From Bog-756 sp963718405 (GTDB lineage Bacteria; Actinomycetota; Acidimicrobiia; Acidimicrobiales; RAAP-2): a stretch of DNA of 64,000 bases. The stretch spans positions 310,001-374,000 of the forward strand of contig CAVQYZ010000001.1 of the NCBI GenBank assembly GCA_963718405.1, written 5' to 3'. Made by a program: the position numbers and the translations under genes. Below, one piece after another: positions 25,569-36,082 of this stretch. Each line of letters starts with the position of its first letter. The stretch's first letter is position 1. A model generated the notes under the pieces. The model ran no database searches, was not told the origin of the DNA, and saw only the letters and a program-made list of their open reading frames with translations.

Positions 25569-27505
25569 ATGCCGAGCATCACCGACTCCATCGGGCGTGT
25601 CCTCGGCGACCGCTACCGACTGGTTACCGCCCTGGGCACGGGTGCGTCCGCGGACGTCTACCTGGCCGAAGACGTGTCCCTGCACCGTCGGGTGGCCATC
25701 AAGGTGCTCCATCCCGCCCTGGCCGGCGACACCGCCTTTCTCAAGCGCTTCCGGGCCGAAGCCCAGGCCGTGGCGGCCCTCAACCATCCCAACATCCTCC
25801 AGGTCTACGACTGGGGGGAGGAGGACGGCGTCCCCTACCTGGTATTGGAGTTCCTGGCCGGGGGCAGCCTCCGCCAGGTCTACGACACCGGGGCCCTGCT
25901 CTCGCCGGAGCAGGCCGTGCAGGTGGGGATCGAGGCCGCGGCCGGACTGGACTACGCCCATCGGCGCGGCCTGGTCCACCGCGACATCAAGCCGGCCAAC
26001 CTGCTCTTCGACGCCGACGGGCGGCTCCGGATCGCCGACTTCGGCCTGGCCCGGGCCCTGGCCGAGGCCTCATGGACCGAGCCGGAGGGGGCCATCCTCG
26101 GAACGGCCCGCTACTCCGCCCCCGAGCAGGTCGAGGGATGGGTCCTCGACGGCAAGGCCGACGTCTACGCCTTGGCCCTGGTGCTCTATGAAGGGGTGAC
26201 CGGCGAGGCCGCCTTCATCGGTGACACCACCCTGTCCACCCTGATGGCCCGGGTGGGGGTCCTGCTCCCCGAGCACGAGGCGCTCGGACCCCTCAACGAC
26301 ATCCTGGTGTGGGCGGCCGCTCCTGAGCCGTCCGAGCGGTATGACGCCGCCCAGCTGGGGGTGGAGCTCAAGGAGCTGGCCGCGTCCCTGCCCCGCCCCG
26401 AGCCGCTGGCCATCGTGGAGGGTGCGCCGCTGGAGGAGCTCGGAGCCGGCCGGGTCCGCCGGCTCCCCCGGGGCGTCGATGAGCGCGACCTCACCGAGCT
26501 GGGCGTCCCCGACCCGGGGGCCGTGCCGGCCAAATCAACGCGGCGACTTCCGACTTCCAAAGGGGCGGCCGCCATCAGGCGCCGACGCCGGTGGCCGTGG
26601 ATCACCGCCGCCGTGGCGGTGGTCGTGGCCCTCATCGCCGCTGCCGCTCTGGCCAGCGCCGCGGGGGTCTTCACCCCCAGCCATCCGGTTCCCCAGCTGG
26701 TGGGCAAGACCCTGGCCCAGGCCGACCAGGCGGTCCGCTCCGACCACTTCGTGGTACGCGTCACCGGCCATGCCACCAGCACCACCGTGAGGTCCGGGCT
26801 CATCATCAGCCAAAGCCCGCGTCCGGGCACCAAAGCCAAGCCGGCCAACCTCAAGCAGGGCTCGACCATCGGCGCGGTGGTCTCGATCGGACCACCGCCA
26901 GTGACCATTCCCAGCTTGGCCCATGTCAACGGCTGTGCCGAGGCCATCCAGGTCCTGCTGGCCGTGAAGCTGGTCGGGGAGTGCCCGACCTCGGTGGAGG
27001 AGTACAGCTCGACCCTGGGGGTCGGGGCCATCGTCAAGACCGTGCCCGGGATCACCGCCCCCTACGGATCCAAGGTGGTCGTCGTGCTCTCCAAGGGCCA
27101 CGCCCCGGTGCTGGTGCCCACGCTCACCGGGCCTGAGTCCAACTACCCCGCCGCCGCCATCCTCCTCACCCGCGCCGGGTTCGTGCCCTCCGAGGTCCAG
27201 GAGTACAGCGACGAGCTTCCGGCCGGACGGGTCATCGGGACCACGCCTCCGGCGTCGGCCGTACCGCAGCCCTTCGGATCCCACGTGGCGGTGGCGGTGT
27301 CGATCGGGCCCCGGCCGGTGATCATCCCCGACGAGGTGGGCAAGTCGGTGAAGGCGGCCAAAAGCACGCTCGAGGGCCTGGGACTCGTGGTGGCCGGGCC
27401 CTACGGACCGCGAGGATCCTCCGTGGTGTTCCAGACCGTCCCGGCCCAGGGGGCCTCGGTCCTGCCGGGCACCACCGTGACCCTCTACTCGCAGTCCCCA
27501 AGTGA
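25569..27505 (+). CDS. PknB-type serine/threonine protein kinase with four PASTA domains
   Basis: About 645 residues. Kinase domain at residues 1-270: GTGASADVYLAED glycine loop, VAIKVL with the ATP Lys, HRDIKPANLLFD catalytic loop, DFGLARAL, and GTARYSAPEQ. One membrane helix at about 340-365 (WPWITAAVAVVVALIAAAAL), then four PASTA repeats (VPQLVGKTLAQADQAV, IPSLAHVNG, VPTLTG, IPDEVGKSVKAAKSTLEGLG) outside the cell, which bind muropeptides in the family. As sequenced, the frame runs on to 27842. One missing C in the CCCC run at about 27496-27499 would give QSPK and a TGA at 27503-27505, overlapping the next GTG. I take that as the true end. Confidence 0.88.
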
Positions 27506-27813
27506 GCAGCCCCCGCCCGGGGTGCGAGTTGTGCGAGGCGGCCCGGATCACCGAGTGGTTCCACGAGGACGACGTGTGCTGGGTGGCAGCCTGCGAGGTG
27601 TGCGACGTGCCCATGGTGGTATGGAAGCACCACGGGGACCAGCCCCCCGACGCCGACGTGCAGCACATGTTGGACCAGCTGGGTCTGGTGGCCGATGCCC
27701 AGCTGGGGGCCGGCGTGTGGTCCTTCGACCGGGTGATGCGCCAGATCCCCGACCATTTCCACGCCCATGCCCGCGACCCGAACTGGTGGTTCCGCCGGTT
27801 CGGTCGACGGTGA
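27502..27813 (+). CDS. Conserved small protein with paired Cys motifs
   Basis: 103 residues from GTG 27502, overlapping the corrected kinase stop (GTGA). CELCEAARITEWFHEDDVCW and ACEVCDVPMVVWKHHG give two CxxC motifs, a possible zinc site, followed by a helical part (VQHMLDQLGLVADAQLG) and DHFHAHARDPNWWFRRF at the end. I recognise it as a conserved actinobacterial type without a named function; the WKHHG and HFHAH strings vaguely recall HIT-like or metal-binding proteins. Tight spacing with the kinase and methylase genes implies cotranscription. Confidence 0.7.
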   Translation: MSSPRPGCELCEAARITEWFHEDDVCWVAACEVCDVPMVVWKHHGDQPPDADVQHMLDQLGLVADAQLGAGVWSFDRVMRQIPDHFHAHARDPNWWFRRFGRR

Positions 27814-27838
27814 GCCCACCGCTTCGCCCGGCACCACG

Positions 27839-28969
27839 GTGATCAAGTACCTGGGGTCCAAGCGCCGGCTGGTCCCCGCCCTCACGGTCCTGGCCGAGGC
27901 CTCCGGCGCCCGCACCGCCCTCGACCTGTTCTGCGGTACCACCCGGGTGGCCCAGGCCTGGAAGCGGTTGGGGATGGAGGTGACCGCGGTGGACAGTGCC
28001 CGGTTCGCCCACGTGCTGGCCCGCTGTTACGTGGCCACCGACCCCCAGGCCCTCCCGGGTCTCACCGACCGGGTGGCCGACGCCGTCGAGCGCCTGAACG
28101 CCGTTCGGGGCCACCCCGGGTACGTGACCGCCACCTTCTGCGAGGCGTCGAGGTACTTCCGCCCCGAGAACGGAGCGCGGATCGACGCCGTGCGGGACCT
28201 GATCGAGCGGGAGTACGCCGGGGACGACCTGTGGCCGGTGCTGATGACCAGCCTGGTGGAGGCGGCCGACCGGGTCGACTCCACCACCGGGCTGCAGATG
28301 GCCTACCTCAAGCAGTGGGCGCCGCGGGCCGCCCAGCCGCTGACCCTGCGGGTGCCGGTGCTGATCCCCGGGCCGGGCCGGGCCGTGCACGGCGATGCGG
28401 CCCAGCTGGCCGGCTCCGACGAGCTCGGCCCCGTGGACCTGGCCTACCTGGACCCCCCGTACAACCAGCACCGCTACGACTCCAACTACCACGTGTGGGA
28501 GACCATCGTGGCTTGGGACGCCCCGGCCCACTACGGCGTGGCCTGCAAGCGGGAGGACCTTCGGGACCCCGAGCGCAAGAGCGCCTTCAACGGTCGCCGC
28601 ACCATGCCCGAGGCCCTGGCCCGGGTGGTGGCGTCGGTCCGGGCCGAGGTGGTGGTGTTGTCCTACAACAACGAGTCGTGGCTGAGCTTCGACGAGCTCC
28701 ACGAGCTGTGCGCCGGCCGCGGCCACGTGCAGGTGCTGGCGTTCGATTCGGCTCGCTACGTGGGGGCGAGGATCGGCATCCACGACCGGACCGGACGCAA
28801 GGTGGGCTCGGTGTCCCACCTCCGCAACACCGAGTACCTGGTGGTGGCGGGCGACCGGTCCCGGGTCCGTTCCATGGTGTCAGCGGTGGTGGAAGCGGGT
28901 CTGGGGTCGACTGTCGACCGTCCGGTGGTGCCCACCGTGGGTCGATCCGAGGATGTTCTGCCGGTTTGA
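27839..28969 (+). CDS. D12-class DNA adenine-specific methyltransferase (orphan)
   Basis: 376 residues from GTG 27839 (VIKYLGSKRRLVPALTVL), the usual D12/Dam-type N-terminus; an upstream ATG at 27767 is in frame but overlaps the previous gene. Motif I is DLFCGTTRVAQAWKRLG at about residue 30, and the catalytic motif IV is LAYLDPPYNQHRY at about 200 (DPPY). It transfers methyl from SAM to N6 of adenine. No restriction endonuclease is next to it, so it looks like a solitary methylase. Target sequence not predictable by eye. Confidence 0.88.
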   Translation: MIKYLGSKRRLVPALTVLAEASGARTALDLFCGTTRVAQAWKRLGMEVTAVDSARFAHVLARCYVATDPQALPGLTDRVADAVERLNAVRGHPGYVTATFCEASRYFRPENGARIDAVRDLIEREYAGDDLWPVLMTSLVEAADRVDSTTGLQMAYLKQWAPRAAQPLTLRVPVLIPGPGRAVHGDAAQLAGSDELGPVDLAYLDPPYNQHRYDSNYHVWETIVAWDAPAHYGVACKREDLRDPERKSAFNGRRTMPEALARVVASVRAEVVVLSYNNESWLSFDELHELCAGRGHVQVLAFDSARYVGARIGIHDRTGRKVGSVSHLRNTEYLVVAGDRSRVRSMVSAVVEAGLGSTVDRPVVPTVGRSEDVLPV

Positions 28970-29088
28970 CCCGGGCAGTAGGGTTCTGGCCCATGTGGTC
29001 CCGCTAACGAGTGGGCCACCAGGGCCGGGCGCGGTGCCGGGTCGTGGACAATCGGGCCCCGATGCGGGCCGACATGGGGAGAGACGAC

Positions 29089-29967
29089 ATGGGAGCACTG
29101 GACGGACGGATCGCCATCATCACCGGCGCCGGACGCGGCATCGGGCGCGAGCACGCCCTGTTGTTCGCCTCCGAGGGGGCCAGTGTGGTGGTCAACGATC
29201 TCGGTGGTGCCGTCGACGGCTCGGGGGACGACCGGTCGCCGGCCCAACAGGTGGTCGATGAGATCACCGCCGCCGGGGGCCGGGCCGTGGCCAACACCGA
29301 CGACATCTGCGACTGGGAGGGTGGGAAGCGGCTCATCGACACCGCCGTCGAGGCGTTCGGCGATCTCCACGTGCTGGTCAACAACGCCGGCATCCTGCGC
29401 GACCGGGTACTGGTCAACATGTCCGAGGAGGACTGGGACTCGGTCATCCACGTGCACCTGAAGGGCCACTTCGTGCCGACCCGTCACGCCGCGGCCTACT
29501 GGCGCCAGCAGACCAAGGACGGTAAAGAGGTCAAGGCCTCGGTGGTCAATACCTCGTCGACCTCGGGCCTGCTGGGCAACCCCGGTCAGTCCAACTACGG
29601 AGCGGCCAAAGCGGGCATCGCCGCCTTCACCACCATCGCCGCCGACGAGTTGGTGCGTTACGGGATCCGGGTCAACGCCATCGCCCCGGCCGCCCGTACC
29701 CGGATGACCGAGCAGACCCCCGGGCTCTCCGACATCGTGCGTGCCCCCGCCGACGCCTCGGTGTTCGACAGCTGGGATCCGGCCAATGTCTCGCCCCTGG
29801 TGGCGTACCTGGCTACCGAGGGTTGCCCGGCCACCGGCCGGGTGTACTTCGTGCAGGGCGGCCAGATCCGGCTGTTCCAACCCTGGACCATGACCGACAC
29901 CCTGGAAAAGGGCGACCGGTGGACGGTGGCGGAGCTCCAGGCCCAGATGCACCCACTCGTGGGCTGA
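29089..29967 (+). CDS. SDR-family 3-hydroxyacyl-CoA dehydrogenase-like protein
   Basis: 292 residues. Start ATG 29089 is preferred because GGGGAGAG lies at the right distance; two earlier ATGs are in frame. TGAGRGIGREHALLFASEGA is the cofactor motif with the GREHAL variant seen in the dehydrogenase part of MFE-2-type multifunctional enzymes, followed by VVNDLGG, NNAGILRD, NTSSTSGLLGN and YGAAKAGI (catalytic Tyr/Lys). Likely acts in fatty-acid or sterol side-chain beta-oxidation. Nearby SCP2 protein (31581-31988) is often linked to this chemistry. Confidence 0.85.
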   Translation: MGALDGRIAIITGAGRGIGREHALLFASEGASVVVNDLGGAVDGSGDDRSPAQQVVDEITAAGGRAVANTDDICDWEGGKRLIDTAVEAFGDLHVLVNNAGILRDRVLVNMSEEDWDSVIHVHLKGHFVPTRHAAAYWRQQTKDGKEVKASVVNTSSTSGLLGNPGQSNYGAAKAGIAAFTTIAADELVRYGIRVNAIAPAARTRMTEQTPGLSDIVRAPADASVFDSWDPANVSPLVAYLATEGCPATGRVYFVQGGQIRLFQPWTMTDTLEKGDRWTVAELQAQMHPLVG

Positions 29968-29971
29968 GCAG

Positions 29972-31555
29972 GTGGCTCCGGCCGGGGGACCGGGCGGCGC
30001 ACCGGGAGATCAGGAGTTCGATGCCGCCGAGGTGATCGAGGCGGAGGCCCTCCTCAGCGGGACCGGTGCCGGTGCCGAGGGCGGGATCGTGGTCCCCTGG
30101 CCGCTGCTGTTCCGCCACCGGATCCACCACCGGGTGGCCCGCTCCGAGCGGTATCAGTGGTGGGTCCTCTGGACGGTGCTGGCCGGACTGCTCTCGGTCA
30201 ACATCACCTTCACGGTCTTCGTGGTGGCCCTCCCGCAGGTCGCCAAGGAGCTGCACACCTCCATCTCGACGCTCACCTGGACCTCCACCGGCCCCCTGCT
30301 GGCCTTCGGGGTGGCCGCCCCGGTGCTGGGCAAGCTCGGCGACCTCCGGGGCTACCGGAAGCTGTACCTGTGGGGCCTGGGCGGAGCGGCGGTCAGTGTG
30401 GTGCTCACGGCCTCGGCCCCGACCGCCGGGGTGCTCATCGCGGCCCGGTTCTTCGACGGCATCCAGGGGGCGGCCACCGGCGCGGCGTCGATGGCCCTGG
30501 TCCTACAGGTCTTCTCCCACCAGGACCGGGTCAAGGCCATGGGGTGGTGGGCGCTGGTCGGAGCCGGCGGTCCGGTGCTCGGCGTCACCATCGGCGCACC
30601 GGTCATCCAGTACTTCGGGTGGCGGGCCCTCTTCTGGGGCGAGCTCCCGTTGATGGCGGTGGCCGCGGTGCTGGCGGTGGTGGTGCTCCCGGGGGCCAGC
30701 GGTCCCGTCGGAAGCCAGAACCAGCCGGCGGAGGAGGGCAGCCCGTGGGCCCGCATGGACTGGCTGGGGTCCATCACCCTCTCCGGATCGGTCACCGCCG
30801 GACTGCTGGCCCTCAACGTGGCTCCGTCCTGGGGGTTCGACGCCCCGGCCACCCTGGCCGTCTTCGCTCTGAGCGTGGCTCTGGCCGTGGCGTTCGTGTT
30901 CCACGAGCAACGGGCCCCGAGGCCCCTCATCCCCCTCCGCTACTTCAAGATGCGCAACTTCGTCTTCCCTCTGGGGGCCCGGACCTTCGTGAACTTCTCC
31001 TACATGGGGGGCTTCTTTCTCTTCCCCATCCTGATGGAGCGGGTCTACGGCTACAGCGAGACCCGGGCCGGGCTGGTGTCGACGGCCCGGCCGTTGCTGT
31101 TCTCGGTGGTGGCGCCCATCGCCGGCTACGCCGCCGTCAAGGTGGGGGAGCGGCTCTCGACGGTGGCCGGCGCCGTGGCCCTGCTGGTGTCCATGCTGGT
31201 CTTCACCCAACTCGGGGCGGAGCCGTCCCTGGTGGTGATCCTGGTGGCCCTGGCCCTGTCCGGAGTGGGCAACGGGCTGTCCACGCCGGCCACGGCGGCA
31301 TCGGCCTCCAATGAGGTGGCCCCCGATGAGCTCGGGGTCATGAGTGCGGCCCAGCAACTGATCACCCAGATCGGCATCGTGGCCGGCATCCAGGTCATGG
31401 TGACCGTGCAGGCCTCGAGCCACGGCGGGGTGGGCTCACTGGCCTCGTTCCACCGGGCCTACGCCGTCGGGGCCATCGGCGCGGTCCTGGCCGGCCTGTG
31501 CGGCCTGTTCATGCGCAACACCCCCGGGCACGGGAGGTCACGGGCGCCCGGATAG
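29972..31555 (+). CDS. MFS transporter, DHA2 (EmrB/QacA) family, 14 helices
   Basis: 527 residues from GTG 29972, four bases after the SDR stop. It starts with a cytoplasmic tail of about 55 residues, then about 14 hydrophobic segments. The family motif GKLGDLRGYRKLYLWGL follows helix 2, and motif C-like glycine/proline pattern (WWALVGAGGPVLGVTIGAPV) marks proton-coupled drug exporters. Probable efflux of a hydrophobic compound at the cytoplasmic membrane. Intact. Convergent with the SCP2-domain gene. Confidence 0.88.
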   Translation: MAPAGGPGGAPGDQEFDAAEVIEAEALLSGTGAGAEGGIVVPWPLLFRHRIHHRVARSERYQWWVLWTVLAGLLSVNITFTVFVVALPQVAKELHTSISTLTWTSTGPLLAFGVAAPVLGKLGDLRGYRKLYLWGLGGAAVSVVLTASAPTAGVLIAARFFDGIQGAATGAASMALVLQVFSHQDRVKAMGWWALVGAGGPVLGVTIGAPVIQYFGWRALFWGELPLMAVAAVLAVVVLPGASGPVGSQNQPAEEGSPWARMDWLGSITLSGSVTAGLLALNVAPSWGFDAPATLAVFALSVALAVAFVFHEQRAPRPLIPLRYFKMRNFVFPLGARTFVNFSYMGGFFLFPILMERVYGYSETRAGLVSTARPLLFSVVAPIAGYAAVKVGERLSTVAGAVALLVSMLVFTQLGAEPSLVVILVALALSGVGNGLSTPATAASASNEVAPDELGVMSAAQQLITQIGIVAGIQVMVTVQASSHGGVGSLASFHRAYAVGAIGAVLAGLCGLFMRNTPGHGRSRAPG

Positions 31556-31580
31556 GCCGGCAGGCTGTCCCTGAGGCCTC

Positions 31581-31988
31581 CTACTCGGTCATGGCCAGGA
31601 TCCGGGCGCCGATCTCGGCGGCCACCGGATCCGGCGAGAGCGACTGGAGGGCCATCAACTTGGCGATGTCCCCCTCGACCTTGATCTTGCCGGACATGAA
31701 GGCCTGAATCCCGGCCTGGGGGTTGCCCTCGACCAGGATGGCCTTGGCCACGTCGTAGTCCAGGGAGACCTTGAGGTCGACCGGATCGATGTGACCGACG
31801 TCGAGGAGCAGCTCGCCGGAACTGGTGTCCACATGGGCCTCGACCGTCCCCTCGCCGAAGGGAACCGAACCGATGACCAGGTTCATCCGGATGGAGTGTT
31901 CGATGGTGGCACCCCGGCCGTCGAACTCCTCCCGGATGGACCGGGCTTCAGCCAGCCATTCGTCGCTCAGAAACTGATAGGTGGCCAT
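31581..31988 (-). CDS. SCP2 sterol-binding domain protein
   Basis: 135 residues from ATG 31988 (MATYQFLSDEWLAEARSIRE). The region VEAHVDTSSGELLLDVGHID, then VSLDYDVAKAILVEGNPQAG and QAFMSGKIKVEGDIAKLMAL, matches the SCP2 fold, which binds acyl chains or sterols; GKIKVEGD is the usual late motif. A cytoplasmic lipid carrier is likely. Intact; ends 26 bases from the converging MFS gene. Confidence 0.88.
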   Translation of the reverse strand: MATYQFLSDEWLAEARSIREEFDGRGATIEHSIRMNLVIGSVPFGEGTVEAHVDTSSGELLLDVGHIDPVDLKVSLDYDVAKAILVEGNPQAGIQAFMSGKIKVEGDIAKLMALQSLSPDPVAAEIGARILAMTE

Positions 31989-32107
31989 CGATGTGCTGCT
32001 CCTTGCCCGCGGGTCGGATGAGTGGCGTGTGGGCGCCAACTCTACCGCGGGCCCTTCGACGGTCCTCGTAGCCGGGGCCCCGGTGCGAGCCGGTAGCATC
32101 CCACCCC

Positions 32108-32881
32108 GTGACCGCTCCGATCATCCCTGGTGCCGAGCCCTGGTCCGCCGAGGGTGGATCGCACGGCGTACTGGTACTCCACGGCTTCACCGGCAACCCC
32201 CAGTCCCTGCGCCCCCTGGCCGAGGCCCTGGCCGCCGCGGGGTTCACGGTGGATCTTCCCCTCCTCCCGGGCCACGGCACGGCGGTGGAGGACATGGTCC
32301 CCACCCGGTGGGAGGACTGGTCGACGGCGGCCGAGGGCGCCTACCTCGAGCTGGCGGCCCAGTGCGACCGGGTGGTGGTAACCGGACTGTCGATGGGCGG
32401 GACCCTCACCTGTGCCTTGGCCGAGGACCATCCCGAGATCGCCGGCATCGCCGTGATCAATCCGTTGGTCGAGCCACCCACCGCCGAGTTCCTCGACGGG
32501 GTCCGCTCGATGCTGGACGGGGGGACCGAGGTCCTCGACGGCATCGGCTCGGACATCGCCAAGGAGGGAGCGGTCGAGGCCGCCTACCCGAGCACGCCCC
32601 TGGCCCCGGCGCTCTCGCTGTTCGAGGCCACGGCGGTGGTGGGGAAGCGGCTGGGGGAGATCCACTGCCCCACCTTGTTGCTGAACAGCCGGGAGGATCA
32701 CGTGGTCGACCCGATCTCCGGCGACGTCCTGGAGCGTTCGGTCGGAGGCCCCGTAGAGCGGGTCTATCTGGAGCGCAGCTTCCATGTGGCCACGCTGGAC
32801 TGGGACGCCCCACTGGTCGAGCAGCGGGTGGTGGCGTTCGCCCTGGAGGTCCTCTCGGGACCCGGCACCCCGCGCTCCTGA
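32108..32881 (+). CDS. Alpha/beta hydrolase (carboxylesterase/monoacylglycerol-lipase type)
   Basis: 257 residues from GTG 32108. GVLVLHGFTGNPQSLRPLAE supplies the oxyanion HGFTG, VVVTGLSMGGTLTCALAE the nucleophile elbow (GLSMGG), LLNSREDHVVDP the acidic residue and RSFHVATLDWD the His. This is the Est30/YvaK-like carboxylesterase pattern. Cytoplasmic; natural ester unknown. It touches gatC at TGATG, so it seems to be cotranscribed with the gatCAB genes, without an obvious functional link. Confidence 0.87.
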   Translation: MTAPIIPGAEPWSAEGGSHGVLVLHGFTGNPQSLRPLAEALAAAGFTVDLPLLPGHGTAVEDMVPTRWEDWSTAAEGAYLELAAQCDRVVVTGLSMGGTLTCALAEDHPEIAGIAVINPLVEPPTAEFLDGVRSMLDGGTEVLDGIGSDIAKEGAVEAAYPSTPLAPALSLFEATAVVGKRLGEIHCPTLLLNSREDHVVDPISGDVLERSVGGPVERVYLERSFHVATLDWDAPLVEQRVVAFALEVLSGPGTPRS

Positions 32882-33185
32882 TGGCCGAGCCCCCCCGCCT
32901 GACCCGTGAGGAAGTGGCCCACGTGGCCGACCTGGCCCGCCTGGAGCTGACCGAGGAGGAGCTCGATCTCTTCACCGGGCAGCTGGCCCAGGTCCTCGAC
33001 CATGCCGCCGACGTGTCCTCCCTGGACCTGGCCGGTGTGGAGCCCACCGCCCACGCCATGGCCGTCACCAACGTGCTGCGCCCCGACGAGGTCCGGCCCT
33101 GCCTCGACCGAGACGAGGTGCTGGCCCAGGCCCCGTCCGTCGAGGACCACCGGTTCAAGGTGCCCCGCATCCTCGGTGAGGCCCC

Positions 33186-33189
<4 letters not shown>
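32881..33189 (+). CDS. gatC: Asp-tRNA(Asn)/Glu-tRNA(Gln) amidotransferase subunit C
   Basis: 102 residues, ATG 32881 overlapping the hydrolase stop. LTREEVAHVADLARLELTEE is the standard GatC N-terminal helix; the end FKVPRILGEAP is the conserved C-terminal strap that wraps GatA. It stabilises the GatA-GatB complex that amidates mischarged Glu-tRNA(Gln)/Asp-tRNA(Asn). Followed directly by gatA (overlap of four bases). Confidence 0.95.
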
Positions 33190-34648
<1,459 letters not shown>

Positions 34649-34652
<4 letters not shown>

Positions 34653-36082
34653 AGCCGGGGTGGGAGATGGTCATCGGGCTCGAGGTGCACTGCGAGCTCA
34701 AGACCACCACCAAGCTGTTCTGCGGGTGCCCGAACATGTTCGGCGACCAGCCCAACACCAATGTGTGCCCGGTCTGCCTGGGGCTGCCCGGCTCGCTGCC
34801 GGTGCTCAACCAGAAGGCCGTGGAGCTGGCCATGGCCATCGGCACCGCCCTCAACTGTGAGATCCGGCCGTCGACGTTCCACCGGAAGAACTACTTCTAT
34901 CCCGATCAGGCCAAGGACTACCAGATCAGCCAGTACGACGAGCCCATCAACGTCAACGGCCACCTGGACCTCCCCGACGGCACCACGGTGGGCATCGAGC
35001 GGGCCCACATGGAAGAGGACACCGGTAAGACCACCCACGCCGGCACGTCCGGACGCATCCACGGGGCCGACTACTCGCTGGTGGACTACAACCGGTCCGG
35101 CGTGCCCCTGGTCGAGATCGTCTCGGCCCCGGACATGCGCTCGCCGGACCAGGCCCGGGCCTACGTCACCGAGCTGCGGTCCATCCTGGTGGCCTCGGGG
35201 GCCTCGGACGGCAAGATGGAGGAGGGGTCGATGCGGGTGGATGCCAACGTGTCGGTCCGGCGTTCGTCGGGCGATCCTTTCGGCACCCGCTGCGAGATCA
35301 AGAACCTCAACTCGGTCCGGTCGGTGGGTCGGGCCATCGAGTACGAGGCGGAGCGCCAGATCGAACTGATCGAGGCCGGAGAGCGGGTCGTGCAACAGAC
35401 CCGGCACTGGGACGAGGACCAGGGCCGCACGGTGGCCCTGCGCTCCAAAGAGGACGCCTACGACTACCGGTACTTCCTCGAGCCCGACCTGGTGCCCCTG
35501 GTCCCCGACGCCGAGTGGATCCGGGCCGTCTACGACACCATGGGGGTCATGCCCGCGGTACGCCGGGCCCGCCTGGTGGAGCTGCTGGCCGGAACCGGGG
35601 GCCCCAACCATGTCGAGCAGGTGGCCACGGTGGTCGATCTGGGCTTGGACGAGCTGGTCACCCAGGCGGTGTCCGAAGGGGTGAGCGCCTCGCTGGCCCT
35701 GGCCCGTACGGCCAACGAGGCCGCCAAGGACCCTGCCGCAGCCCGACGGCTCGATCCGACCTCCTACGTGGCCCTCTTGACCATGGAGCACTCCAAGTCG
35801 CTGACCCCCACCCAGGCCAAGACGGTGCTGGGTGAGCTGCTGGCCTCCGGAGGTGGGGATCCGGCGGCGATTGCCGCGGCTCACGGCTTCGAGGCCATGT
35901 CCGAGGACTCTCTGGTCGCCGTGGTGGCCGAGGTGGTGGCGGCCCGCCCCGGCGAGTGGGAGCGCTACTGCCAGGGGGAGGACAAGCTGGCCGGGCTGTT
36001 CACCGGGGCGGTCATGAAGGCCACCAAGGGTCAGGCCGACGGCCAGGCGGTGGCGGCCGAGTTGCGTCGCTTGCGGGGCTGA
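34649..36082 (+). CDS. gatB: Aspartyl/glutamyl-tRNA amidotransferase subunit B
   Basis: 477 residues from GTG 34649. MVIGLEVHCELKTTTKLFCG, then NTNVCPVCLGLPGSLPVLN, is the GatB cradle domain with its Cys cluster. RKNYFYPDQAKDYQISQYD and EDTGKTTH complete the kinase-like active site. The C-terminal YqeY-like tRNA-binding domain ends AVAAELRRLRG. It phosphorylates the mischarged aminoacyl-tRNA and amidates it. Intact. Its end is overlapped by 52 bases by the converging GH43-like frame. Confidence 0.97.

Noticed and set aside
27767..27838. ATG 27767 as the start of the adenine methylase
   Set aside because: It would overlap the previous gene by 47 bases and add residues not typical of the family; GTG 27839 gives the usual IKYLGSK start.
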